Shown here: positions 1-11,000 of the stretch, in pieces | Layout: every line of letters starts with the position of its first letter | Position numbering within the stretch: position 1 is the stretch's first letter | Assembly (NCBI GenBank): GCA_963966185.1 | Contig: CAWZYM010000110.1 | Span: 1 to 64,000 of the forward strand | Direction of reading: 5' to 3' | DNA: 64,000 bases | DNA from: Rhabditoides inermis | Lineage: Eukaryota; Nematoda; Chromadorea; Rhabditida; Rhabditidae | Notes under the pieces: generated by a model | What the model was told of the DNA's origin: nothing | Database searches by the model: none | What the model saw: the letters and a program-made list of their open reading frames with translations, nothing else | Made by a program: the position numbers and the translations under genes

Positions 1-470
1 CCTAGGGAACGAAGTGGATCAAACTATTTTCCTATCGTAATCCTAAGGGAACGAAGTAGATCAAATTATTCTCCCACCGTAATCCTAAGGAAACGAAGCA
101 GATCAAACTATTCTGCTATCGTAATCCTAAGGGAACGAAGCAGATCAAACTATTCTGCTATCGTAATCCTAAGGGAACGGAGCAGATCAAACTATTATGC
201 TATCGTAATCCTAAGAGAACGAAACAGATCAAACTATTCTTCTATCGTAATCCTAAGGGAACGAAGCAGATCAAACTATTCTGCTATATTCTAAGGGAAC
301 AAAATGTGTCAAATTATTCTCCACCGTAATCCTAAGGGAACGAAGCAGATCAAACTATTCTTCTATCGTAATCCTAAGGAACGAAGCAGATCAAACTATT
401 CTGCTATAATTCTAAGGAACAAAATGTGTCAATTTATTCTCCAACCGTAATCCTAAGGTGACGAAATCAG
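1..470. repeat. Tandem satellite, about 42-bp unit, about 11 copies
   Basis: The consensus begins CCTAAGGGAACGAAGCAGAT and each unit ends near CTATCGTAAT. Units recur every 41-42 bp from the left edge of the window to about position 470, with point differences and a few short indels. The array runs off the left edge, so its true length is unknown. It lies downstream of the nhx-5 stop codon. No coding potential seen. Confidence 0.9.
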
Positions 471-795
471 GGGCTAATTGTTATATTGAACATCTGAGTG
501 AGATAGCGCAGCTTATCAAAAAAATTCAAGTAAATTTAAAATACACACACGAACGCAATCAAAACGAATAAATATGATTTATCTCACAACTCAACAAATT
601 AAATAAGCGCAAACTCAATGATCACATCACACAGACAATAGTCGAGAACCGGAACGAACGTATACAGGATAGGATAGTCATTAAAAAGAGAGAAAAGAAA
701 AGTGAAACCCGCGTGGCGAGAGACTGTGTACAACTAAGTAGACATGCAAATAGATACATCTGTATAAAATCGATATCGATAAATACCGATCGATA
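471..795. other. Intergenic / nhx-5 3' flank
   Basis: AT-rich non-coding sequence between the satellite and the nhx-5 stop. It probably contains the nhx-5 3' UTR (minus strand). I see no further gene or structured RNA. Confidence 0.6.
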
Positions 796-1595
796 TTACA
801 GGTCGAAGCGCATATCGTCGGTGACCAGCTGATCGGGCTTGTAGCTCACTGCGGAATTGGAGCTCGAATCCGAGAGCGGATTGGTAAACGAGTCGCATTG
901 CCGCATCGCCATGATCTGAAATCAATCGATAAAACAATCAATAACTATTGATTACGGTGATACACTCTCAATCCCTGTTAGATGAAGATCTCAACATAAA
1001 TAGTTACTGGTTGAGATGAGCCACTCTCAGTTACAGCAAGCACGTTACACAGAGTTAGTTAGACGTCATAGCGGAAACTCACGCGTTCGATTCACAGACA
1101 TTCACATAGCCATGCTCCTAGCGTCTTTCTTCAATTACATATATCATAATATGGTCGATGGGTTCATTCAAAGCATGCGTATTTCGGATCCTCGTATATC
1201 ATTTCGACACCGACATATCCTCCTCCTGTACACTGAAACGCGGTGAGCACACCGGGTGAGTGCGACAGCGAAAGAGGAGGAGGGAGGAGGGGACAGAGAA
1301 ACGAGGAGACGTCATTGCACACATTCAGTTTTTGGAGCGGACAGTCTCGTCGAACTACTCCCGAAATGCTTTTCCAACACTTTAAAACCGACGAGAATAA
1401 CCACTCCTTTGAAAAAATGAACTGCGCGATGGGCAATGACACCTCCCCAATCTAAGGGACCACCACGCACCGCCATTTGTCTCTCCGACGTGAACAGCCT
1501 GGCCAGGGGGGAGCAGCGCCTTGGGCATAGTCTGCATCAGCGACGGGGTGATGTGCGTGAGCAGCGGCTTCATGAAGCTGCAATGCGTACATCAA

Positions 1596-1644
<49 letters not shown>

Positions 1645-2185
1645 CACTTGGCGTCAAAGTTGTACCACTTCCTCGGCAGGAACGCCTTGTCCCACGGATT
1701 CATTCCCGCCTCGATCTGCACCCGCTCCGGCAGGTCGTCCATCTCGCTCTGCAACTAATCGATAAGTGATCGATATTTAATCAATAATCGATCAATACCC
1801 ACTTCGCTCGGCAGCGTGATCTCCGCGTTGTTGTTGTCGCGCCGGCTGTCGCGATCGTCGTTTGCCGCCGAGCCGTACCTAGGAGAGTTCTCTCAATCTC
1901 TCTCTCCTCTCTCAGACCACCCACGTCGCACCACTCACTTGATGCCGAGCCGCTCGATCATCCACGATGTGAGCCCGCCATTGAAGAACACTGTGAGCAT
2001 GACGATGGCGGCGGTAGTGGAGCAGATCACCTAGAGGAGAAGAACAGCCTTCACCCACTCCAGATATGAAAGAATACCTGTCGATTCTCGGTCGCCGTGT
2101 TCCGATCCGCCAGTGCGAACGCCATCGCACCACGCAGACCTGGAGGGGCTCTCCGTTCGTCTCTCTCTCTCTCCCTCCCTCACCC

Positions 2186-2220
<35 letters not shown>

Positions 2221-3540
2221 CTCTCACCTGAAAACACGATCATGTGCTGGTAATTCTTGGGGATCCTCGGTTTCCGGCGGATGTTGATCAACTCGCATAG
2301 CGGATACACGAACAGTGCCCGAGCCAACACGATAGAAATCTGAAAATCGTAGTATTCTTCCATATTACCATCAAAGCGTGTGTTACTGGTAGTTCTTCAA
2401 AGCGTCCAAAGTCAAAATGTTATGCGTTCCGCCAAAAAAAAAACAGAAAGAAAGAAGGAGATGGGGAGGTAGGGAAGGAAATGAAGGAAGGGGGAGAGAG
2501 AGAAGAGAGAGAGAGAGATAGACAAAGAGAAAGAGAAAGAGAAAGAGAAAGAGAGAGAGAGCGAGAGAAAGAGAGCGAGAGAGAGAGAGAGAGAGAGAGG
2601 AGGGAGGAAGTCAGAGTAACATACAGTAACCCACCACTGCAAAGAACAGGAAGAAGATGTTCCACTTCTGGTTGTTGGACACAAACACCGAGACGCCAAT
2701 GTAGCAGAAGATGAACGACTCGGTGAGAAACGAGACCATCTGCAAGGGAATTAAGGGTCTCTCTCCTCTCTCTCCCTCCCTCTCTCCCCTCTCCCCTCTC
2801 CCCCTCTCCCTCTCTCCCTCTCTCCCTCGCACCTGCACAAACTGCTTGGTGTTGTTCTGCGACTCGTCGGAGAGGTTGTTGTAGGTATAGTGCGCCTGGC
2901 AGATACCGCAGAACAAGACAGCCACGATGCCTGGAGAAAGTTATTTTCATAAGTTCTCCTCGCCTATCCTCATCTAACATCACACAAACTAAGAGGACAT
3001 CGCACTATCTGCAAACTAGAATAGAATCAGGAGTAGAGGGGCTCGTCTTTCTCTCCAACATCCTATTCCACTCCAACATCACACTGTCCAATCCATACCA
3101 ATTATAGGAAAACGGGTACAAAAATGTACACTTTCTGAGGATTTTTCTATGAGCAACATCCAGCAAAAGTCGAGTGTGGAATGCGCACCTGTCAACTCGA
3201 CGACCTCGGCCAGTAGGAATGACGCGTAGCTGATCAACAGAAACAGAGCAGACTCGAGCAGAGGGTGCTCCTGGATAGCTGCAAGGGACCATATCCAATC
3301 CAACATCAGCTCGAATACGGTGCTCTAATCGTCTGACTCTCTTGTTTTGAACACTCACCGGTCATCTTCGTCGCCAGGGCGTTGGCGCAGCCGATCACAC
3401 TGCCCAGTAGGAGAGAGGCTGGAAAGTGGCGGTCAGTCTTTTCAAAACACTTCCGAATGTTTTGCCATCACTTCGAAATACATCGGAAAAAGTTCTGATG
3501 CCACTAACCGCATCTGTCTGTTCACAACTCCCTCTCTCTC

Positions 3541-3577
<37 letters not shown>

Positions 3578-5318
3578 CACTCACCAAAGAACACGTAGGC
3601 AAAGTTGAACCCGGCCATCAACAGTGCGTGCAGGTCGAACGCCGCGTCGGAGGCCATCGAGAACGAGTCGATGGTGCTGGAAGGAGAGGGGTGAGGAAGG
3701 AGAGAGAGGGAGAGAGAGAGAGAGAGGGGGGGGGAGAAAGAGAGATCGAAGAAGGGCTGCATATAGAGAAAGGAAAAGAAACTGGAAGATCATAGGAAGA
3801 TCACGACTCACTTGGACAGTACGATAGCCACCGCGTCATTCATGGCGCTCTCTCCGAACACGATCGCGAACAGATCCGCTTCCACGTTCATCTCCGAAAA
3901 CACAGCCAGCACGGTCACTGAAGGATAGGGTGAGTAAAACACAAAACACAATATAATAGCAAGGGCTCAGAAAAAGGCAAAACTGTGAGACGCGGGACGA
4001 CACGTTAGTTCCCAGATGAACATGCGTGCAGACAATCCCGGTCAGTCGATTTCGCACGATTATCCAAGCAAGGGCTCACTTATCGAGCCGAAACGTGATC
4101 ATTCGTGCATTGCGCCGCCAAGCGGACTCGAACCCCCGATCCTCGGCGCGCCGACCGCGCTCGCTAACCACTACACCACCGATCACAGTTGAGAGAGAGG
4201 CGCGCGCATAGACCAAGAGAGTGAACGAATCATCGCATGCAAAATTGTATCAGTCGATAAATCAATAACCCACCCGGATCGGTGGCCGAAATGAGAGCGC
4301 CAAAGAAGAGGAGCTCCTGGAGCGAGAAGCCCATGTTGAAGACGCGCGTGAGAACGAACATGAGGATTCTGAAATAGAAGTAAACAGAAATAAACAAAGT
4401 CAACAAACAAATAAACAACTCACCCTGTGACGACGCATGAGACGGTGGTTCCCACAAAGACGAACGCGAGAATCGTGCCGATATTGCGGAAGAAGTGGCG
4501 CTGCAAAGAATCGTCGATAAAATATTGCAATGTGATGTCTGAATTGAAAAAAAAAGACTTCCGGTTTCCGTGATAAAGAACGATTCAAACACAGTAGAAA
4601 AGAGACAGGAGAGAGAGGGGAGGGAGAGAGGGAGAGAAGGGGAGGAAGAGAGAGGGAGGAAGAGAGAGGGAGGAAGAGAGAGGGAGAGAGAGATCCTTAC
4701 CTTCTTGAGACTGTATCCGGCATTGAATATGATCGGCGGGAGGAGGATGTTGAAGAACATCTCCGGTGAGAAACCGCTCTGAAACGAATATATCTTCCTT
4801 CTCTCTCTCTTCTCTCTCTCTCTCCCCCCACCTTCTGCTCGATCTTCTTCTCGCCCTTGCTGCCTCTACTTCCGGCGTTGAACCCCTCTATCAGCTCGTA
4901 TGTGAACGACACCGGCTTACTCGTCCTGTCCTCGCGCACCTCCAATCTGCAAGAGTACAGTAAACCAGAGCTATTACCGTATACTCCCACAGAGCAGTCC
5001 TTTTAGAACTACCGTACAAATACGTAGTAGTCAATTTAAACTACCCTACTTGGCAGCCCGTGTAATACCGTAAGCCTTTGAAACTACCGTACCCCTCTAC
5101 CGTACCTGAGGTAGTCGGGCGGCTCGGTGAGGGTGGTGTGATTGCGGGTGACCACATCGAAAGTCTGCGACTCGAGCAGTCCGATGTTGAAGTAGCGGAA
5201 CACAAAGCCGATGAGCAGACCTGGAATACGGTGGGTGAGAATGGATTACGGTAGATGCAACACTCACCGTACACCAGCGTGAGTCCCGTCTCGTGGACGA
5301 AGCGGAATCTGGAGTAGA

Positions 5319-5366
<48 letters not shown>

Positions 5367-6032
5367 TCCACTAGGCACCTGTAGTGCTTGAACAGCCACG
5401 TCGTCAGAACGATCACTCCGAGAACAACGATGTAGGTGAGTAGGATAGTCGTGTCCAGACGATGAAGGTTTTCTGCGCGCTGAAAGAGAATCTCTCTCTC
5501 TCTCTCCCTCTCTCCCCCTCTTAGACTGTGGACAAGTACCAAAAAGAAGCTTGCGAGTTATAACCAGCATTACCCGCTCGGCGCTGAGACCTAGTGAGAC
5601 GTGGTGGTGCATCGGCAAAAAGAGAGGAAGGGCAAACCGACCGTCGCCCAACCACAGAGCGGGTCGAAATGATCAAATGACTAACACGCCGCTGTTTTCG
5701 TGCAATACTGTTCCCGGCAATAAAGGGGAAGGCGATCAATGGAAGCACCGAACTGTTGTCGAGTCACAATACAAACGCCCCATATTTCTCTTTTTTGAAG
5801 ATCGACCGTCTCGATTATGGTTTTATGCATGCGCGCGCACTTGTACACGTGGAATATTTAATACGTCTGTTCATATCTTTGCTTCGTCTCAGAAATGAAT
5901 CACACATACCTCACTAATTTCGTATTTCGATGTACTCTCATCTGTCGCAATCTGTTATTGTCCGTTGCCGTCGCAATCCCGAATTTTCATAACGTGCCAT
6001 GCCATAACTCGCGCGAGCACCTCTCTCTCTCT

Positions 6033-6092
<60 letters not shown>

Positions 6093-6342
6093 GAATGTAT
6101 TACCGCCGTGAACTGAATCAGTGAATCACCGCTCTCTTCGGTCCAGCTGCGCACACAAAGAAAATCAAAATGTGTCGAAGCATTTCACACTCTCGATTAC
6201 ATGTCCCGCTAACGAAGATAAGAAGCTATCATGAACCGCGACCAATCAATTCATCCTGCAATTCCATTTTGCACTCACTATTCATCTATCTATCTCTTTC
6301 TTTCTCTTATTCCCCCTCTTCCCCCACCCTCTCTCTCTCTCT

Positions 6343-6389
<47 letters not shown>

Positions 6390-6600
6390 CCTCCCTCCCA
6401 CCCATCAATCGCGCAACAACCGCGCAAGAAAAAAAACCACGCCTACGAAAATCACAGAAATCAACAAAGATAAGCACAAAGAAGGCGCACTGACTGACCC
6501 TCTCGGCGGCCGCCTCCAGACTGCCCATGTCCTTGCCGCACTCGACGACGACGACCAGCACAACCGCCAGCCAGGCGAGTCGCGCCGCTGCTCCGCCCAT
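796..6600 (-). CDS. nhx-5: Endosomal Na+(K+)/H+ exchanger, NHE6/7/9 class
   Basis: About 615 residues over 21 exons. Exons, 5' to 3' on the minus strand: 6600-6499, 5479-5379, 5308-5268, 5220-5106, 4946-4832, 4778-4701, 4500-4424, 4368-4274, 3917-3812, 3676-3585, 3418-3359, 3278-3189, 2930-2833, 2739-2635, 2339-2228, 2139-2078, 2030-1939, 1878-1803, 1754-1648, 1577-1471, 915-796. The start is the ATG opening a hydrophobic leader. Seen: [31 protein letters not shown] (transport-site ND), [15 protein letters not shown] and [11 protein letters not shown], all hallmarks of the organellar NHE6/7/9 group, and a [15 protein letters not shown] tail like NHE6/9. Known for the family: proton leak from endosomes and Golgi, tuning luminal pH and trafficking. 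Odd: after exon 20 begins, a run of six C (plus-strand G at 1506-1511) shifts frame; with five C the reading continues [11 protein letters not shown] and joins the last exon in frame. As written the frame differs, so the C-terminus is uncertain. Confidence 0.93.
1506..1511 (-). other. nhx-5: Homopolymer run that shifts the nhx-5 frame
   Basis: The minus-strand C6 run lies in exon 20. Family-like sequence is in one frame before the run ([19 protein letters not shown]) and in another after it ([12 protein letters not shown], compare the NHE6/9 tail). One fewer C restores both the homology and the phase into the acidic last exon ending DDMRFDL. This could be an assembly error or a true frameshift. 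Confidence 0.55.
1599..6386. repeat. Cluster of intronic (GA)n/(CT)n microsatellites in nhx-5
   Basis: Tracts at about 1599-1641, 2161-2222, 2484-2600, 2759-2827, 3529-3573, 3684-3735, 4600-4690, 4799-4826, 5322-5366, 5493-5520, 6020-6090 and 6296-6386. All lie in introns, most within 30 bp of a splice site. Orientation relative to transcription is mixed. They account for the low-complexity open frames in this region. Confidence 0.95.
4111..4185 (-). repeat. tRNA-like (Pol III A/B box) element in nhx-5 intron
   Basis: On the minus strand an A-box-like segment (GGTGTAGTGGTTAG) and a B box (GGTTCGAGTCC, 4123-4133) are correctly spaced. The acceptor ends do not pair (GATCGGT against GGCGGCG), so a functional tRNA is unlikely. 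It lies in the intron between exons 8 and 9 of nhx-5 and is best read as a tRNA pseudogene or tRNA-derived SINE head. Confidence 0.5.
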
Positions 6601-8016
6601 ACCTCTCTGTCTTTCTCTGTCTCTGCTCTCTCCGCTCTCGCACCTGAAATACATACTTTATCAGCTCACGCACTATTCACGAAACGCGAGCTGGCCACTG
6701 ATGCTCCCAAAATATCATAAACATCCGTTTCGCAATACTGGTCACCTGCTTCATCGCTGGTGATCATGCGTTTGCAAAAGCGGTTGTTTTGTGCAGGTTC
6801 CATGAATTTATGATTTTTCTCCCTTTCCATGTCGAGTCAAAACATACTCACAGACAGACAGATTCCCAAAACATCAACCGTCACATCATAACAACCGTTC
6901 GCCATTCCCCTCACCTCACTATCGCTCACTGTCACCGTAGCAATCGATCCTCATCACCACTCACCACTCACTCACTCAACTTTCACGATTCCAAATTCTC
7001 CCTCGCCTCACTCATCTCAACAACAACAATGAGGGCAGCCCCACAACCCACCCGCAAAATATCGATCGCCCAACACAATCACCATTCACATCATAAACCA
7101 TCAACAGCACATGAAACATAATACAAATAAACAGATTATAGAATACCAATGTGACGGCGATACAATAATAGAACAGCTGACCGAGAGTGGGCGGGGCTTG
7201 GCCAGCCAATGCGATCGATAGTGAGAAGGGAAGGAGAGAGTGCGTCCGGCGGAAGAGACGACGACTAGCAACGCACACTTTTTGGTCTCCCTTCAAATAA
7301 TTGTCTCTCTAACTTTGCTATAGATCTTGATGGCGTGTCTGTATTAATAGCGTCAAGGTTGTTCACGATTTCCCCATCTCAGATCTCAGAACATCATAAC
7401 ATATGGCTCACTAGATGATATATTTATTAGAACAATCAATAGTAGGCATACAAATCACAACAGAGAACAACAATAGACCTTCCCACTGTGTCAAGAGATG
7501 GACTTTACGTCCTTACAACACGATCCAAAGAGAGAACACGGAACACCATACACAAACAATCGTCGATACACACAAAAACCGAATACACACAAAATTGTTT
7601 TGAGTTTTCTCCTTTTTTAAAAGCTATCTCATCATTGTATTTATAAAAGTCACTGTGACAGAGAGGAGCACTTGGAAAGAGAGGATGAAACTGTGGGAAG
7701 GGACAAGGTGCTATCTGGATCTAGGGGGTAGACGAATGTTTCATGATTCAACTAATGGAGACGGTAGCTATGTGGACGAGCAAATGAGCAAGAACGGACA
7801 GCGGTCCGAGTAAAACACCAGTAAAGTGAGAGGCGCACGGCCTTCCGAGAGAGACAATCATACTACTCTTCTCATTCACACACACAATATTACATACAGG
7901 AACAGCACTCACACTGCCGCCGCGCGCCAAATGGATAGGGAAGAAAGGGATAACTACGACTAGCACCGGACATGCATACATCAGCTCGCGAGGGACGGAC
8001 AGAGAAGACTGGCCAG
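6601..8016. other. Intergenic between bet-1 and nhx-5 (same strand)
   Basis: A-rich spacer of 1.4 kb carrying the long-isoform bet-1 3' UTR and the nhx-5 upstream region. A GC-box plus CCAAT-like segment (GGGCGGGGCTTGGCC then CCAAT, about 7190-7210) is the only promoter-like composition noticed. No coding exon could be joined to either neighbour. Confidence 0.6.
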
Positions 8017-11000
8017 TCAGAAGTTGGCCTCGAAATTGGCCATCATCTCCATCTGGTGCGTCAGGTCCACCTCCTTCACCTCTGCCTGCCGACGACGACG
8101 CTCCTAAACACATTCAATACAAACATATTCATATCATATCTCCAACCCAACTACTCACCGCCTCCCTGAGTTGTCGGATTCTCTCCTGCTCAGCCTCCTC
8201 CGAAGAGTTGTCGGCAGACGCGGGCGGAGCAGCAGCAGCTGCGGGCGTCGGCACGGCGACGGCTCCCATCCCACCCAGCATGTTCTCCTTCCGCGCGCGC
8301 CGCGCATCCTCCTCTACCTTTAGCTGCTTCCGCTTCTCCTCCTTCTCCTTCGCCTGCCGACGGTACTGCTCGAAACTGTCCTGCACGGCAGCATTCGCCT
8401 GAAACAATATTTCATTTCAGTAAATGACGAGATTTGACGATACCAACCTTCTTGTTCTCATCAGCCTGCATAGAAGCGGGCAGGAGTTGATCGAGTATGC
8501 TGCCGCCTATGCCGGCCGCACTGATCGGGTTGGATGTCTGGTGGATGGGCATCGCTCCCTGGTGCACTATGCCAGTCTTAGTCGGCGGCGGCGCGCCTCC
8601 CGCCGCAGCCGTCACCGCCGGGGCGACCACAGGCGCAGCAGCCACTATCGGTTTTTCATCTTAAAACAAGCTCATACATATCAGCTCAAATCAGACAACA
8701 TTACTCACCCTTGACGGCGGAAGCAGCAGCAACGGGCGCGGGCTTTGGGGCTGCGGTCGGAGTAGGAGTGGGAGTGGGCTGGGATAGCGGCTCCGCCTTG
8801 ACCGATACAGGAGCAGGAGCCGGAGTGGCAGGCTCCGTCTTGACAGGCGGCAGACCAGATGGACCTAATTTCACCATGCAGACAAGACAAAACATAGAAA
8901 GCTTAAAAAGAACTCACCAGTCTTTCCATTCTGCGCGCGGCTCGCACTCGCGGCGAGACCCCCCGTCCTCTTCGCAGATGAAGTCAGCTCGTCCTCACGG
9001 GGAGCGCCTGAAACACCGAGTGATGAGTGCCAGTCTCTAGTACTAGTACCCACACTCCACCCCGCCCACTTAGGCCACGCCCCGAGAACGATACCCGAAA
9101 CAGCTGACACAGCGATGAAGCATGCATTTGCATCGAGTGTCGCAGATTCGAGTCACGCACTCAACTATTCTTCATCACCATGTCAGTGTTCCGAGTATTA
9201 AAAATATTTATTATTATACATATTGAGATTGTTTGACAATCAAAGATCAAGGAGTGGGAGAAAACAATAAATACACAATCTCGCAGCAATCCACCTACAC
9301 AAACACAAGCCTGGGAGAACAATATACAACAGCAAGATATACAGAGGCAAGTACATACAAGTCGTCAATAATTTATTCTGTGAACGGGTACGTAGTACGT
9401 ATTAGTAGCAACGTGTGCATGTGACGGGGGATAAAACTTCATGCGCTCGTGGTAAAAATGAAACTATCAACGGGAATGCATACAAACAGTGGAAGTAGAT
9501 CTGAGAGGCGTGGTATGTTCATACATATAGACAGAGAGTAAGATATTACTAACATACAACGGGCTTCGTGGTCATTGAGAGAAGAGTGAGATTCACAGAT
9601 GGGATCGCTGCGAGAGTGCTTTTGCGAAGACTATGTACAAAGAGAGGGAGCACCTGCTACCTTCCAGCAGTCACCATCAAACCCTAACCTGATTCAGAGT
9701 CGGAGGAGTCAGACGAGTCCGACGAAGATGAGCTGTCACCGCTAGAGCTACTGCCAGACGAAGATGCCGCGCGGGCTCTCGGTGGGACGGCCGCCGCAGG
9801 CTTTGCAGCCTCTGCAAAAAGACCACAGTCAACCTCCTACTTCCCTACCGCCTACACCTAGGCTACGCACCCTTCGAGTTGCTCGCCACGTTGCCTCCCA
9901 GTTTCTTAATCTTCTCCTCTAGCTCCTTTTTCCTGTTCAGAGAGTCGGCCTGGTTTTTGGGTGCTGAAATCACTCAGGTGAGCTATCACTTGTCTCCGCC
10001 TGTCAGTCCACCACAACACATCATCGGCCACTACCACCACCACCACCACCACCACCACAACAACAATTGTATTAAAGGCAAGCAGAGAAGGACTCACTGT
10101 ACGGCTTGCGGGGCTTCTTCTTGAGAGTGGCGGCGACGAAGGCTTCGAGCTCGCGCAACGTCTGCGGCTTGAGTGTCTCGAAGTCGATCTCAATCTCCTC
10201 GGGGTTGAAGTCGGTGAGGCGCTCGCGTGACTCTATGATGTTCACCACTCGCTGCAGCTTTTCGCCCGGCAGCTTGTTGATGTCCAGACTCAGCTGCCTC
10301 TTCTCATCATACGACATCGGCTCGTTCGAACCCTCGTCGTCCGAGTTAAAGTCGTAGTCACGAGCGCCGTTCTCCACGGGAACCTACAAACAAAGGTTAA
10401 AAATGCTACGATATACAAGACGATGAACCTTGGGCTTGTTCTTAGATCCAGGCTTCCTACCCCTGCCAGAGTATGGCTTGGGCACATCGGCAGCGGCAGC
10501 AGCACTCGAGGGAGCTCGAGCCACAGGAGGACGTGGCCGGGGAACAGGCGAGATGCTGGGGCCATTCGAAATGGGAGACTCGGAAGCAACCGGGGCGGGT
10601 CGTGGAGCGGGACGAGGCTTGGGAGTCGCCGGCACGGGGACCTTCACCTCGGCACCACACGACGTCAAAGTCGCGCGCACATCGGGGAACAAGCTCGCGG
10701 GAACAGATGGCATCGGTTGACCAGACAACTGGAAGCGAGTACGAATAAACACAGACATGTGATATACGCGTACCTTGGCTTCCTTCCTCTTGAACTTGAA
10801 ATCGAGCATGCTCTGAGAGTGCTTTTGCAGGTCGTTGAGCAATTCCTGGATTCTCCTCTGCTCGGACTGAGTCTGATAAAGCATCAACTCAAGTTGCTCA
10901 TCCTCATCCACTCCGGAAGCCATAGCGGGAACGTCATCTACGTCCATTGACTCGGCTGAAAAACAATGAATACAAAAGCTGCAAACGACAATTCCCAATA

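Noticed and set aside
1..470. CRISPR array (regular 42-bp repeats)
   Set aside because: The whole unit repeats without unique spacers, and the host is a eukaryote; this is satellite DNA.
4111..4185. Functional tRNA gene
   Set aside because: A and B boxes are present but the acceptor stem does not pair.
1599..6500. Long open frames rich in RERERE or SLSLSL
   Set aside because: They are translations of (GA)n/(CT)n microsatellites in introns, not proteins.
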